64,000 bases of DNA from Dictyobacter alpinus (lineage in GTDB: Bacteria; Chloroflexota; Ktedonobacteria; Ktedonobacterales; Ktedonobacteraceae), in the NCBI RefSeq assembly GCF_003967575.1, contig NZ_BIFT01000001.1:3534001-3598000 (forward strand), written 5' to 3'. Positions 53,159 through 62,317 of this stretch are shown here, one piece after another; positions within the stretch are counted from its first letter, which is position 1, and each line of letters starts with the position of its first letter. The notes under the pieces were generated by a model that saw nothing but the letters and a program-made list of their open reading frames with translations, did not search any database and had not been told where the DNA came from. A program made the position numbers and the translations under genes.

Positions 53159-56100
53159 CTAATGAGTATGAATTTTACCAGTTGCATGGAGCGTCCAGTG
53201 GTCATGTGGTTGCTCTGGTGCACCGACTGCATGGCTATAAATCGTGAATGTTGCCTGTTGTTGACCGTCAGAAGCGAGCACTACCTGGACCTTCTGGGGA
53301 CCTTTCTCTGGTAAGAGCAGCAGTTTTTTCAGCTCTATCGCCTCTAAACGATACTTCTGGTCATCTCCCAATGCCTCCTTCGTGGCGGCCTGCGCCATCT
53401 CGATATAGACCGAGATGGGAAGAGCGGCCGAACCCTGAATACGATGATCCTTGAGATATGGCAGGTGTTGCGTATCTAGCGTGCTTTCCCATACATGGAT
53501 ACGCGCCGGATGTACCAGGGCAACATAACTATCGAGTAGCGGATGACGTTGCGTATCTCTGGTAATACGCTGTCCACCTGGATTGGCTTCCTCAGGCTTT
53601 TCCGTTGGCTCTACCTGTGACGCATCCTTGAGCGTTAACCAGTAAGACTGGCGTTCAAATGGATAGGTTGGTAGCGCGATGCGTCGCCGTGGATAGTCCT
53701 GATCAAAGCCAGACCAGTTGAGATCAATCCCAAGCGTATAGAGTTTCCCTGCACTATCTAGCAACGTTTGCCAGTTTCCCTGCTCTTTGAGGAGTGATGG
53801 CAACCAGTTGTTTCGCGTATCTGGCAGACAGCGTTTGCCCATATTCAGCAATGTCGCATTCGGCCCGATCTCGATAAATGTATCGTAGCCCTCTTGAGCC
53901 AGTGTCTCCATGCCAGCCGCAAACTGCACCGCCGTACGCGTCTGCGTGCGCCAGTAATGCGCATCAACCGTTTCACCAGCCTGTAGTAGCTCGCCGCTAG
54001 CATTACTGACCAGAGGAATACGCAACGCGGCAAAGTCTATCTCGCTCGCCGTTTGCTCAAAGGCATCCAGCATCGGCTCCATCAAAGGTGAATGGAAGGC
54101 ATGCGAGACCGTCATCGCATGCGTCGTAATGCCAGCCGTCTCCAATTGTTGGACAAGTTGTTTGAGCGCGCTTGTATCTCCCGAGAGCACCGTGTTCTTC
54201 GGTCCATTAATCGCCGCAATCGAGACCTGTTCCTGGAATGGCCGTAGCAAGGGCTCTAGCGTCTCAGGGGCTGTAAAAGCTACTACCATACTCCCCTGGT
54301 GCTCCAGGTTTTGCATCAGGCGTCCCCGGGCGCAGATCAGCTTCAAGCCATCCTCCAGGCTGAGCAGACCCGCCACACAGGCCGCGACATACTCACCAAC
54401 GCTATGTCCAAGCACCGCCTCCGGCACAATCCCCCAGGACTTCCAGAGTTCCGCCAGCGCATATTCCAACGCAAAGAGCGCAGGTTGCGTATAAGCCGTC
54501 TCATCCAGCGAAGTATCCTCCAGGGCTGGATAGAGCAGCGAGAGCAACGGCTGATCCAGATACTTCTCCAGAATCTGGTTGCAGCGATCCAGGGCGCGCT
54601 GGAACGTCGGCTGTGTCGCATAGAGTTGTCGTGCCATCCCGATATATTGTGAGCCCTGACCCGTAAACAAAAAGGCGATCCTATGGTTTTGTGTGCTCGA
54701 CTTTCGTCCCTGATGGATGGTTGGGGCAGCCTTATCCTGAAGAAACGTCGCCAACTGGCCGCGTAAACGCTCCGCCGTCGTGGTCATAATCGTCAGGCGT
54801 GTCGCAAAATGGGTTCGACCCGTATTGGCCGTATAGCACAGATCAGCGATAGACGTGGCCGGATACGCCTTTAAGAAGTCCTGATACTGACGTACCACAT
54901 GCTGTAATGCGCTCTCACTATGGGCCGAGAGTGTCAGCAGATGTTGTGGACGCTCGACTTCAGCCTTGATTTCAGCCAGGGCTGGTGCCGCTTCCAGGAT
55001 CATATGGACATTGGTGCCACCAAAGCCAAAGGCACTCACACCAGCCAGACGCCGTTCTGTCGGCCAGGATTGTGGCTGTGTAGGAATGGCAAAGGTCGTA
55101 TCCGCGAACGAGATATGCGCATTCAGTTTCTGGAAATGCAGATTCGGCACAATCTCGCCTTTTTGGAGACTGAGCACCGTCTTAATCAGGCCAGCAATAC
55201 CCGCCGCTGACTCCAGATGTCCAATATTGGTTTTGACCGCCCCTAACAGACAGGTTTGTGCGGGTGCGCGTTGCTGCATCAAGACCGCTTTCAGGGCCGT
55301 AACCTCAATCGGATCACCCAGTGGGGTGCTGGAGCCATGCGTCTCCACATAGCTGATCTGATCGGGCGACACCCTGGCATTGCTGAGCGCCTGACGGATC
55401 ACCGCCTCCTGGGAAGGACCATTGGGAGCGGTCAGACCATTACTACGCCCATCCTGATTCACCGCCGAGCCCCGAATCACCGCCAGTACCGTATCACCAT
55501 CCCGTTGTGCCTCAGACAGAGGCTTAAGCAGGACCAGGCCACAGCCCTCACCGCGTACATAGCCATCGGCCGCCTCATCAAACGTTTTACAGCGACCATC
55601 CGCCGACATCATGCGCGCCTGTGAGAACGTGATCGTCAGTTCGGGCGTCAGGATCAGGTTGACGCCACCAGCCAGTGCCAGCGAGCACTCATGGTTACGC
55701 AAACTCTGGCAGGCCTGATGTACCGCCAGCAACGAAGACGAGCAGGCTGTATCCATCGCCATACTGGGACCGCGAAGATCCAGCGCGTATGAGATCCGAT
55801 TGGCCGCGATACTATGGGCATTACCCGTTCCTGAATAGGCATCCACCCCATCCGAGGATTGCAGACGCGAGTAATCATCACTACTGATGCCGACAAAGAC
55901 GCCCGTCTGGCTGCCAGCCAGTGTTGTCGGCGCATGGCCCGCGTACTCAAGGGTCTCCCAGGCCACCTCCAGTAGCAACCGCTGTTGTGGATCCATACTG
56001 GCGGCCTCGCGTGGTGAGATGCCAAAGAAGGCAGGATCAAACTGATCAACGTCCCGTAGGAAGCCACCCCAGCGCGTATTCATTTTTCCTGGTGTCGCGG

Positions 56101-58390
56101 GCTCCGGTGCATAGTAACGCCGACTATCCCAGCGCGCATCTGGAACCTCACTAATTCCATCAATCCCATTACGCAGAAGTTGCCAGAACTCCTCTGGATC
56201 TTTCGCCCCGGGAAAGCGACAACCCAGACCAATGATCGCAATCGCATCTTCAGCGAACGCGCTATGCTCTGTCGTCGTGATATCATCCGCGCTCGCCACC
56301 TGTTCTTCATTGGCAAGATAGCGGGCCAGCGCATCAATCGTAGGATAATCATAGGCCAGCGTCGGAGCCAGTGGACGCTGCAAAATATCTTCTAGATCGG
56401 CCGACAGGCTGACCGCCTGGGCCGAGTCCATCCCGTAGTAGGCAAATGGCGTGTTGATAGCAATCGAAGCAGGAGCAACCCTCAATGCTTCAGCCACATG
56501 CTCAACCAGCCATGCTCGCAGCATCGACGCATTCCAGACCGGCGTAGACGGCTTATTTTCTTCCTCTTCCGTAAGAGATGGCTCCGTGGTCTGATCCTGA
56601 ACAGGACTCATCTCAGCCGCATCCTGTTTCCATGCATAAACCACATCCAGATCGCCATCCAGATAGTGTTGCTTACTACCCCGGCGCTGCACCTTACCAC
56701 TCGACGTTTTAGGCAAACTACCAGGCTTAATCAAAGCCAGCGCATAGAGCTGAATTTCATGCTGTAAAGCCACCGCTTGACGCATCGCCGCCGCCACATC
56801 CGCCAGATTCGACGAGAGGGCCGTGCGCTCCACTTCATGCACCAGGACCAGCCGTTCCTCACCTTCAGCCTCAATTGAGAAGGCCGCCCCACCATTCAAG
56901 CGCAGGGCCGGATGGCAAGCCTCCACCGTCTTCTCGATATCCTGTGGATAGTGGTTGCTACCACGAATAATAATCAGATCCTTCAAACGACCCGTAATAA
57001 AAAGCTCATCGTGGTCATAGAAACCCAGATCTCCGGTACGTAAGAATGGTCCTTGTCCATCAGCCAGATGAGCCTGGAAGGTCTCTTTACTCTCAACCGG
57101 CCGTTGCCAGTAGCCCTGAGCCACGCTTGGGCCAGCGATCCAGAGCTCACCGATACGATCAGGTGGGCAGAGCGTATATGTCTCAGGATCAACTATCAGG
57201 AGTGTCTGATCATCCTGGCTCTGACCAATGCTGACCAATGTCCTGGCATCAGCCTCCTCAGCCGCGACCTCTCTAGCCTGATTTTGTTTCAAGCCCTCAT
57301 TTTGGAACGAGCGCACCGTAGGGAAAACACCTTTCGTTCCGGCGCTGACGACCAGTGTCGCCTCAGCCAGACCATAGCAGGGATAAAAGTAATTGCGGCG
57401 AAAGCCACACTCAGCAAACGCCTCGGCAAAACGCTCCAGCGTATCGGCCCGCACCGGTTCAGCGCCATTGGCCACGATCTCCCAGTGGCTGAGGTCCAGA
57501 CCCTCTTTTTGTTCCGGCGTCACCTTACGCACACAGAGGTCATAGGCAAAATTAGGGGCGCCACTGATCGTCGCCTTTGTGCGCGAAATAGCCTGTAACC
57601 AGCGATGGGGACGCTGTAAAAATGTGGCGGGAGCCATAATCGTTGATTCATAGCCCGCATAGAGTGGTTGCAGGACACCACCAATCAGCCCAAGATCATG
57701 ATAGAGAGGAAGCCAGGTCACGCCATGCGCTGCTGCAGGATGCTGACAGTAGCGTTCCACCAATGACAAATTATGCATCAGGTTGCCATGATTAACCATG
57801 ACCCCTTTAGGCACGCCAGTTGAGCCCGATGTATATTGGAGAAACGCTAATGTAGCGCTGGCGATATCTGGCATCTGCCATTGATCAGCAGTAGTCGTGG
57901 GAAGTGTATCGGTAACGAGTACATGGGCGCTCTGCAATTCAGGAGTTTGTGCAATGAGATTGGTTACTTTTGCTGTAAGATTTGTAGAAGTCAGTACGGC
58001 TTGCGCATCAACATTTTGTGCAATCGCTCGAAACTTTGTCAACGTACGATCTGAGCGTACAGCGGATGGTGGATACACTGGAACTGCAATAATTCCACTG
58101 TATAAGCAACCAAAGAACGCGATAATAAAATCTAACCCGGAAGGATAAATAAGCACGGCTCGGCTTCCGGGAGGAATATATTCTTGCAGGGAAGCGCCAA
58201 CAATTCGTGCTCTATGATCAAGCTCCGCGAAGGTGAGGGCATCTTTTTCTTGTTCTCCGTCAGTCAGAAACGTATAGATGCGTTGTTCGGGCTGGTGGAT
58301 TGCTCTCCAACGGAGGAGATTGACCAGAGTAGAAAACTCACGCGAGGGTGGTAAAATACGTGTTTCCAATTTTACTATTCCTGGTCGCAA
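53159..58390 (-). CDS. PKS loading protein: FAAL-ACP-KS-AT-DH N-half
   Basis: 1743 aa. A fatty-acyl-AMP ligase (about 1-590, with TSGSTGVPKGV near 187 and WLPLYHDLGLIGG) activates a fatty acid and passes it to the following ACP (Ser near 655, GMDSAQAV). KS about 712-1135 has Cys (DTACSSSL), His (VETHGSSTP) and His (KTNIGHLES). AT about 1220-1500 has GHSVGEY and HAFH, indicating malonyl-CoA. The last 140 residues are the N-terminal half of a dehydratase with His in DHRIQGSAALP. The DH C-half is in the next protein. The frame opens at TTG 58390; TTG 58369 has a better AGGA site and may be the true start. The promoter lies 75-103 bases upstream. Confidence 0.92.
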   Translation of the reverse strand: MRPGIVKLETRILPPSREFSTLVNLLRWRAIHQPEQRIYTFLTDGEQEKDALTFAELDHRARIVGASLQEYIPPGSRAVLIYPSGLDFIIAFFGCLYSGIIAVPVYPPSAVRSDRTLTKFRAIAQNVDAQAVLTSTNLTAKVTNLIAQTPELQSAHVLVTDTLPTTTADQWQMPDIASATLAFLQYTSGSTGVPKGVMVNHGNLMHNLSLVERYCQHPAAAHGVTWLPLYHDLGLIGGVLQPLYAGYESTIMAPATFLQRPHRWLQAISRTKATISGAPNFAYDLCVRKVTPEQKEGLDLSHWEIVANGAEPVRADTLERFAEAFAECGFRRNYFYPCYGLAEATLVVSAGTKGVFPTVRSFQNEGLKQNQAREVAAEEADARTLVSIGQSQDDQTLLIVDPETYTLCPPDRIGELWIAGPSVAQGYWQRPVESKETFQAHLADGQGPFLRTGDLGFYDHDELFITGRLKDLIIIRGSNHYPQDIEKTVEACHPALRLNGGAAFSIEAEGEERLVLVHEVERTALSSNLADVAAAMRQAVALQHEIQLYALALIKPGSLPKTSSGKVQRRGSKQHYLDGDLDVVYAWKQDAAEMSPVQDQTTEPSLTEEEENKPSTPVWNASMLRAWLVEHVAEALRVAPASIAINTPFAYYGMDSAQAVSLSADLEDILQRPLAPTLAYDYPTIDALARYLANEEQVASADDITTTEHSAFAEDAIAIIGLGCRFPGAKDPEEFWQLLRNGIDGISEVPDARWDSRRYYAPEPATPGKMNTRWGGFLRDVDQFDPAFFGISPREAASMDPQQRLLLEVAWETLEYAGHAPTTLAGSQTGVFVGISSDDYSRLQSSDGVDAYSGTGNAHSIAANRISYALDLRGPSMAMDTACSSSLLAVHQACQSLRNHECSLALAGGVNLILTPELTITFSQARMMSADGRCKTFDEAADGYVRGEGCGLVLLKPLSEAQRDGDTVLAVIRGSAVNQDGRSNGLTAPNGPSQEAVIRQALSNARVSPDQISYVETHGSSTPLGDPIEVTALKAVLMQQRAPAQTCLLGAVKTNIGHLESAAGIAGLIKTVLSLQKGEIVPNLHFQKLNAHISFADTTFAIPTQPQSWPTERRLAGVSAFGFGGTNVHMILEAAPALAEIKAEVERPQHLLTLSAHSESALQHVVRQYQDFLKAYPATSIADLCYTANTGRTHFATRLTIMTTTAERLRGQLATFLQDKAAPTIHQGRKSSTQNHRIAFLFTGQGSQYIGMARQLYATQPTFQRALDRCNQILEKYLDQPLLSLLYPALEDTSLDETAYTQPALFALEYALAELWKSWGIVPEAVLGHSVGEYVAACVAGLLSLEDGLKLICARGRLMQNLEHQGSMVVAFTAPETLEPLLRPFQEQVSIAAINGPKNTVLSGDTSALKQLVQQLETAGITTHAMTVSHAFHSPLMEPMLDAFEQTASEIDFAALRIPLVSNASGELLQAGETVDAHYWRTQTRTAVQFAAGMETLAQEGYDTFIEIGPNATLLNMGKRCLPDTRNNWLPSLLKEQGNWQTLLDSAGKLYTLGIDLNWSGFDQDYPRRRIALPTYPFERQSYWLTLKDASQVEPTEKPEEANPGGQRITRDTQRHPLLDSYVALVHPARIHVWESTLDTQHLPYLKDHRIQGSAALPISVYIEMAQAATKEALGDDQKYRLEAIELKKLLLLPEKGPQKVQVVLASDGQQQATFTIYSHAVGAPEQPHDHWTLHATGKIHTH

Positions 58391-58464
58391 AATAGCGAAT
58401 GCAAATTGCTAGTATAAGAGCAAAGGGCAATCGAGTAACATATTTATTTATGCGTCTCATATTG

Positions 58465-58493
58465 ATAATACATTTAAGTCCTGTGACTGTCAA
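58465..58493 (-). promoter_or_regulatory. Promoter of the PKS-NRPS operon
   Basis: On the minus strand a perfect TTGACA (complement of 58488-58493), a 17-base spacer and TATTAT (complement of 58465-58470) form a strong sigma-70-type promoter. An inverted TTAAG-TATGT-CTTAA (58503-58517) lies about 9 bases upstream of the -35 and could be an operator. The leader is about 70-90 bases. Confidence 0.65.
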
Positions 58494-58614
58494 CCGTTTC
58501 CCTTAAGTATGTCTTAATCATGTCGTTGCCTCTATTCTGGCTGGAATAGCCATTATGATTCTGGTGTTGTACACGTTAGTTAACAATGTTTGGACACAGG
58601 AAACGAGCAAAAAT

Positions 58615-58661
58615 AAAGTGAGCCCGGTTCCTCTTATAAATAAAGGGACCGGACTCACTTT
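58615..58661 (-). terminator. Terminator of the HTH gene
   Basis: A 15-16-bp stem with two mismatches (58615-58631 with 58646-58661). On the minus strand it is followed by T-rich sequence. It separates the HTH gene from the PKS operon downstream, so the two are probably not co-transcribed. A 65-codon frame across it on the plus strand is not a gene. The rest of 58391-58860 holds the PKS promoter only. Confidence 0.65.
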
Positions 58662-58860
58662 AAAGGCTATCAATTGTCTTTTATTCGGAATGCTTCTATC
58701 TCTTTTTTTAAGGCATTTTCTCTGTAAGCATAAATTTATAACGATGCCATAAGGATGAAACGCCTTTGCAGGCTCTGTTTGCTACTAAGAGTACAACGTT
58801 CCGAATATATCAGCGCTACATAATGTGTGCATATCGCCGTGCTGGAATGAGTAAATACTT

Positions 58861-59058
58861 CTATTCAGCAACCAGCTGATTGGCGGCATCACCCAATACG
58901 CGGTTGAGGGTCTCGCGTTTAATGCGATACGCCTGACGCTCGTTGACGTGAGGCAGAATAACGGCCTCCAATGCACCCTGTTTTACCCAACGACGAACCG
59001 TCGTGTCATCTACGCGCAGAATTTCGGCAACCTCTGAAACTGTCAATAGCTCGCTCAT
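58861..59058 (-). CDS. BldC-like/excisionase-type helix-turn-helix protein
   Basis: 65 aa, essentially one MerR-like winged helix-turn-helix: LLTVSEVAEILRVDDTTVRRW is the helix-turn-helix, followed by a wing and YRIKRETLNRVLG. This size and form match BldC-type developmental regulators and phage excisionases. No phage genes are near, so a regulator is more likely. The AGGAG site is nine bases before ATG 59058; a codon-level alternative at 59067 overlaps that site. It is 470 bases upstream of the PKS start on the same strand and may regulate it, but that is only inference from position. Confidence 0.8.
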   Translation of the reverse strand: MSELLTVSEVAEILRVDDTTVRRWVKQGALEAVILPHVNERQAYRIKRETLNRVLGDAANQLVAE

Positions 59059-59113
59059 GGTTATCATCTCCTATTTAATTATTAAATTTGTTATACTGGT
59101 ATTTCCTATTTAG

Positions 59114-59141
59114 ACTATATTTTGTCGTCTCTCTCATACAA
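59114..59141 (-). promoter_or_regulatory. Predicted promoter of the HTH gene
   Basis: On the minus strand, TTGTAT (complement of 59136-59141), a 16-base spacer and TATAGT (complement of 59114-59119) lie about 55 bases before the ATG. Confidence 0.45.
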
Positions 59142-59501
59142 ATGACAGAACCCAGACAAATAGCTACTGCGTAATAGGAATACACAAGAAAACATTGTAT
59201 GTGCATTGTACAACAATGTGTGATGCAAGTAAAGACCTAATGTAACTTTTGGTAGGCAATGTGGCTAGAACAAAAGAAAATAATTCGTTAATAATAACGT
59301 GTTCGGATATCCGGGGGAAAACCGGCACGAGTTTTATATTTTCCTACGCCGATAGGTTAAACGGGTGTTACATGTTTATACGAAACTACTTTTATTCAGG
59401 ATACATATTTGTTTGTTTATGGGATAAAGTACCTATTTTGGCTATCTGTGATACACTTATCCCTGGATAATAAGGTGGGGCCAAAGACAACGCTTGTTTA
59501 G

Positions 59502-59530
59502 TTGAAAAAAAGGCTTACTTTTGGTACAGT
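59502..59530 (+). promoter_or_regulatory. Predicted promoter of htpG
   Basis: TTGAAA (59502-59507), a 17-base spacer and TACAGT (59525-59530) lie 77 bases before the htpG start. No CIRCE inverted repeat is seen. The remaining part of the gap 59142-59501 shows nothing I can support. Confidence 0.45.
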
Positions 59531-59607
59531 GCAAGTGATAAAAAAATGCCTCTTCGCGCTCTATTCTTTTCTCTTGATTTTTTGTTGTTGCTATGGAGGT
59601 TTTGAAT

Positions 59608-61488
59608 ATGTCACTGGATACACACAAGGAAACACTTGGTTTCCAGGCAGAAGTTAAACAGTTGCTGGATCTGATGATCCATTCATTGTACAGTAATAAA
59701 GAGATATTTTTGCGAGAACTGGTCTCAAATGCCTCAGACGCGATCGACCGTCTACGCTTTGATGCCCTCTCAGATGCATCGCTGTATGAACATGATACAG
59801 ATTTTAAAATCAGTGTTTCTTTTGATAAAGAGGCACGCACGATTACGGTCGCTGACAACGGTATCGGTATGAACCGTGAGGAAGTGATCGAGCATCTGGG
59901 CACAATTGCCAAGTCCGGTACGCGTGAGTTCTTCCAATCATTGACCGGAGATCAGCAAAAGGACGCCAATATTATTGGACAGTTTGGTGTTGGTTTCTAC
60001 TCATCATTTGTGGTTGCCGATAGCGTTACCGTCTTGACGCGTCACGCCGGTCTCTCTGCCGATCATGGCGTACGCTGGGAGTCCGAAGGAAAAGGCGAAT
60101 ATTCAATTGAGAATATTGACAAGCCAACGCGCGGTACCGAAGTGATCCTCCATCTGCGTGAGGATGAGGACGAACTGCTCAGTGGTTATCGTTTACGCTC
60201 AATTATCCGTAAATACTCAGACCATGTTACATTACCAATTGTGATGAAGTCCGAGGAGAAGGATAAAGAGGACGAATGGGAAGTTGTCAACACGGCATCG
60301 GCCCTATGGACGCGTTCACGTAACGAGATCAGCGAGGAAGAGTATAACGAGTTCTATAAACATATCTCGCATGATTTCAATGATCCACTGGCCTATACCC
60401 ACAGCCGGATGGAAGGTACCCAGGAATACACACTCCTGCTCTATGTACCAGCCCAGGCTCCCTTTGATCTGTACACACGTGAGTTCCATCATGGGGTTAA
60501 ATTGTATGTGCGCCGCGTCTTCATCATGGATGACGCTGAAAAATTGATGCCTCGTTATCTACGTTTCATGCGCGGTATCATCGACTCCAACGATCTACCC
60601 CTGAACGTCTCGCGTGAGATTCTTCAGCAGAACCGCATGATCGACGCAATCCGTTCCAACTCAACCAAAAAAGCCCTGGGCCTGTTCACCGACCTATCCA
60701 AAAACTCGCCAGAGAAATATGCGACTTTCTGGAATGAGTTTGGTCGCGTCATCAAAGAAGGTTTGTTAGAGGATCAGAACAACCGGGACAGCCTGGCTAA
60801 ACTGCTCCGCTTCGCCACCTCGACCTCGGGCAGTGAGACCCAGAATGTTTCCTTTGAAGACTATATTGGACGCATGAAGGAAGGCCAGGATAAGATTTAC
60901 TATATCGTGGCAGATAGCTATGCGGCCGCCAAGGATAGTCCTTTGTTGGAAATCTTCAACAAGAAAGGTATCGAAGTACTCCTACTCTCTGATCCCGTTG
61001 ATCATCTGGCCATACCTGAACTGAACGAGTTTGAGGGTAAGCAATTACAGTCAATTTCTAAAGGCGAAGTTGATCTCAGCAACCTTGAGGATGAGCAAGA
61101 GAAAGAGGAACAGCAGAAGAGCGCTGACGAGGCCAAAGATCTGTTAGAGCGCCTCAAGAAGGTATTAGGCGAAGAAGTCAAAGACGTACGCGTTACCAGT
61201 CGTCTCACGACCTCTCCCGCCTGTCTGGTCGTTGATGAGTATGGTATTGATCCCAGTCTTAAGCGCCTACTCCAATCGGCGGGCCAGAAGATTCCTAATG
61301 ACAAGCCGATTCTGGAAATCAATCCCCATCATGCCATCGTTGAGCGCATCAAAAATGAAGCCGACGAGCACTTGTTTACCGATTGGGCACATGTCCTCTT
61401 CGATCAGTCAGTACTCAGCAGCGGTGAACAACTGGAGAATCCTGTCAGCTTTGTCAATCGCTTAAATAGCCTGTTAGCCCAACTCTAA
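59608..61488 (+). CDS. htpG: Molecular chaperone HtpG (Hsp90)
   Basis: 626 aa cytosolic ATP-dependent dimeric chaperone. The N-terminal GHKL ATPase is clear: FLRELVSNASDAIDRLR (Glu and Asn of the site), TVADNGIGMNREEV, and GQFGVGFYSSFVVAD. The middle domain has YVRRVFIMDDAEKLMPRYLRF and GIIDSNDLPLNVSREILQQN with the catalytic-loop Arg. The C-terminal dimerisation domain ends at the natural length, with no MEEVD tail as expected for bacteria. ATG 59608 follows GGAGG by eight bases; an in-frame ATG at 59593 is part of the site itself. Monocistronic with terminator. Confidence 0.97.
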   Translation: MSLDTHKETLGFQAEVKQLLDLMIHSLYSNKEIFLRELVSNASDAIDRLRFDALSDASLYEHDTDFKISVSFDKEARTITVADNGIGMNREEVIEHLGTIAKSGTREFFQSLTGDQQKDANIIGQFGVGFYSSFVVADSVTVLTRHAGLSADHGVRWESEGKGEYSIENIDKPTRGTEVILHLREDEDELLSGYRLRSIIRKYSDHVTLPIVMKSEEKDKEDEWEVVNTASALWTRSRNEISEEEYNEFYKHISHDFNDPLAYTHSRMEGTQEYTLLLYVPAQAPFDLYTREFHHGVKLYVRRVFIMDDAEKLMPRYLRFMRGIIDSNDLPLNVSREILQQNRMIDAIRSNSTKKALGLFTDLSKNSPEKYATFWNEFGRVIKEGLLEDQNNRDSLAKLLRFATSTSGSETQNVSFEDYIGRMKEGQDKIYYIVADSYAAAKDSPLLEIFNKKGIEVLLLSDPVDHLAIPELNEFEGKQLQSISKGEVDLSNLEDEQEKEEQQKSADEAKDLLERLKKVLGEEVKDVRVTSRLTTSPACLVVDEYGIDPSLKRLLQSAGQKIPNDKPILEINPHHAIVERIKNEADEHLFTDWAHVLFDQSVLSSGEQLENPVSFVNRLNSLLAQL

Positions 61489-61512
61489 TTTTATCAGGAA
61501 AAATTCACAAGG

Positions 61513-61545
61513 CCAGCCCTACAATTAGTGGGGTTGGCTTTTTTC
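61513..61545 (+). terminator. Intrinsic terminator of htpG
   Basis: An 8-9-bp stem with a G-T pair (61513-61520 with 61532-61539) and loop, followed by TTTTTT. It starts about 24 bases after the stop. Confidence 0.75.
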
Positions 61546-61614
61546 ATGTTTTCACCTCCTGATTGCACCTTCCTGGATATCGATATGGCAATTTACACAA
61601 ATATATTTATTTAT

Positions 61615-61639
61615 ATTTTTGTGCAATATGCACAAAAAT
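61615..61639. promoter_or_regulatory. Perfect 11-3-11 inverted repeat, possible operator
   Basis: ATTTTTGTGCA, ATA, TGCACAAAAAT is exactly symmetric. No T-tract or GC clamp makes it a terminator, so a binding site for a dimeric repressor is plausible. It lies about 300 bases before the small gene at 61937. The rest of 61546-61936 is AT-rich with no gene. Confidence 0.5.
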
Positions 61640-61936
61640 GGTGTCATGTGCCTTCGTTTACTACGCATAAATGGTAAGAAGATGGCAGCATATTGTAGAG
61701 CTATCTATAGAAGTGCATAAAGATTTTTTTGAGCGCTTTTTTTGGCCTGAAAAACCTCCCCAAACGGCGATTTATACCGTATTATTAAACATGTAAGCGA
61801 AAGCGAAACACACAAAAAAAAATCTCGCTGGGACGGCAAGGTTCTACGCTGAATCATCTTCCCGGTTAACAACAAGTATAAAAATTTTACGTATTCGAAG
61901 ATTTTCCAATTGAGGGAACCTCAAGGAGGAGCAAAC

Positions 61937-62176
61937 ATGAACACAGCACAGAATCATAAAGATCACATGAAAATTGGCCGCTACCAGTCCTGGTTAGAGG
62001 ATGGTAAGTTGAAAATGTACTACCACGAGTTTGGCAATCCCAGCGGCATGTACTGCACACTGAGCGCTGAAGAGACCCGTGGCCTGTTAGAGTTGCTGAG
62101 CCGCAATAGCGATGGCATCAACAATGCTCTCTATGTCAACGAGCAAGAGTCCGCCAACACCTACGCTAACCGCTAA
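61937..62176 (+). CDS. Small hypothetical protein
   Basis: 79 aa with an excellent AAGGAGG ribosome site. Residues 15-50 form a strand-rich unit (RYQSWLEDGKLKMYYHEFG, then MYCTLSAEETRGLLELL) and the C-terminus is polar. It is soluble and has one Cys. I do not recognise a family. The strong ribosome site, perfect inverted repeat upstream and strong terminator suggest a well-expressed monocistronic unit. A frame extending to 61910 overlaps the ribosome site and is unlikely. Confidence 0.75.
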   Translation: MNTAQNHKDHMKIGRYQSWLEDGKLKMYYHEFGNPSGMYCTLSAEETRGLLELLSRNSDGINNALYVNEQESANTYANR

Positions 62177-62241
62177 TACCAGTTCCTTGAGGTTGAAGTT
62201 GGTGGCAGGGATGCAGCACCTATTGCTAGCTTACTAAAAGT

Positions 62242-62288
62242 CATCGCCCCTTTCCTGATAAAACAAGAGGAAAGGGGCGATGGCTTTT
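62242..62288 (+). terminator. Intrinsic terminator
   Basis: A perfect 15-bp stem (62242-62256 with 62268-62282), 11-base loop and GCTTTTT tail, 65 bases after the small gene's stop. Confidence 0.85.
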
Positions 62289-62317
62289 TCGTCTATCTTC
62301 TGTCAAATCAGATAGAT

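Noticed and set aside
53139..53161. TAG readthrough or frameshift joining the first two PKS genes into one protein
   Set aside because: The stop is followed by GGAGG and a GTG in a different frame, so separate translation with a normal ribosome site is simpler; only a sequencing error would merge them.
58555..58752. 65-codon plus-strand frame upstream of the PKS genes
   Set aside because: It overlaps a clear terminator hairpin, has no ribosome site, and its composition is not protein-like.
58861..59058. Excisionase of a prophage or integrative element
   Set aside because: No integrase, attachment site or phage gene is seen nearby; a BldC-like regulator fits better.
59249..59470. 73-codon frame upstream of htpG
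   Set aside because: No ribosome site and unusual composition; lies in the promoter region.
61830..61910. Possible c-di-GMP (GEMM) riboswitch, from CTGGGACGGCAAGG
   Set aside because: The first conserved half and the P1 pairing could not be found; the resemblance is only to one short block.
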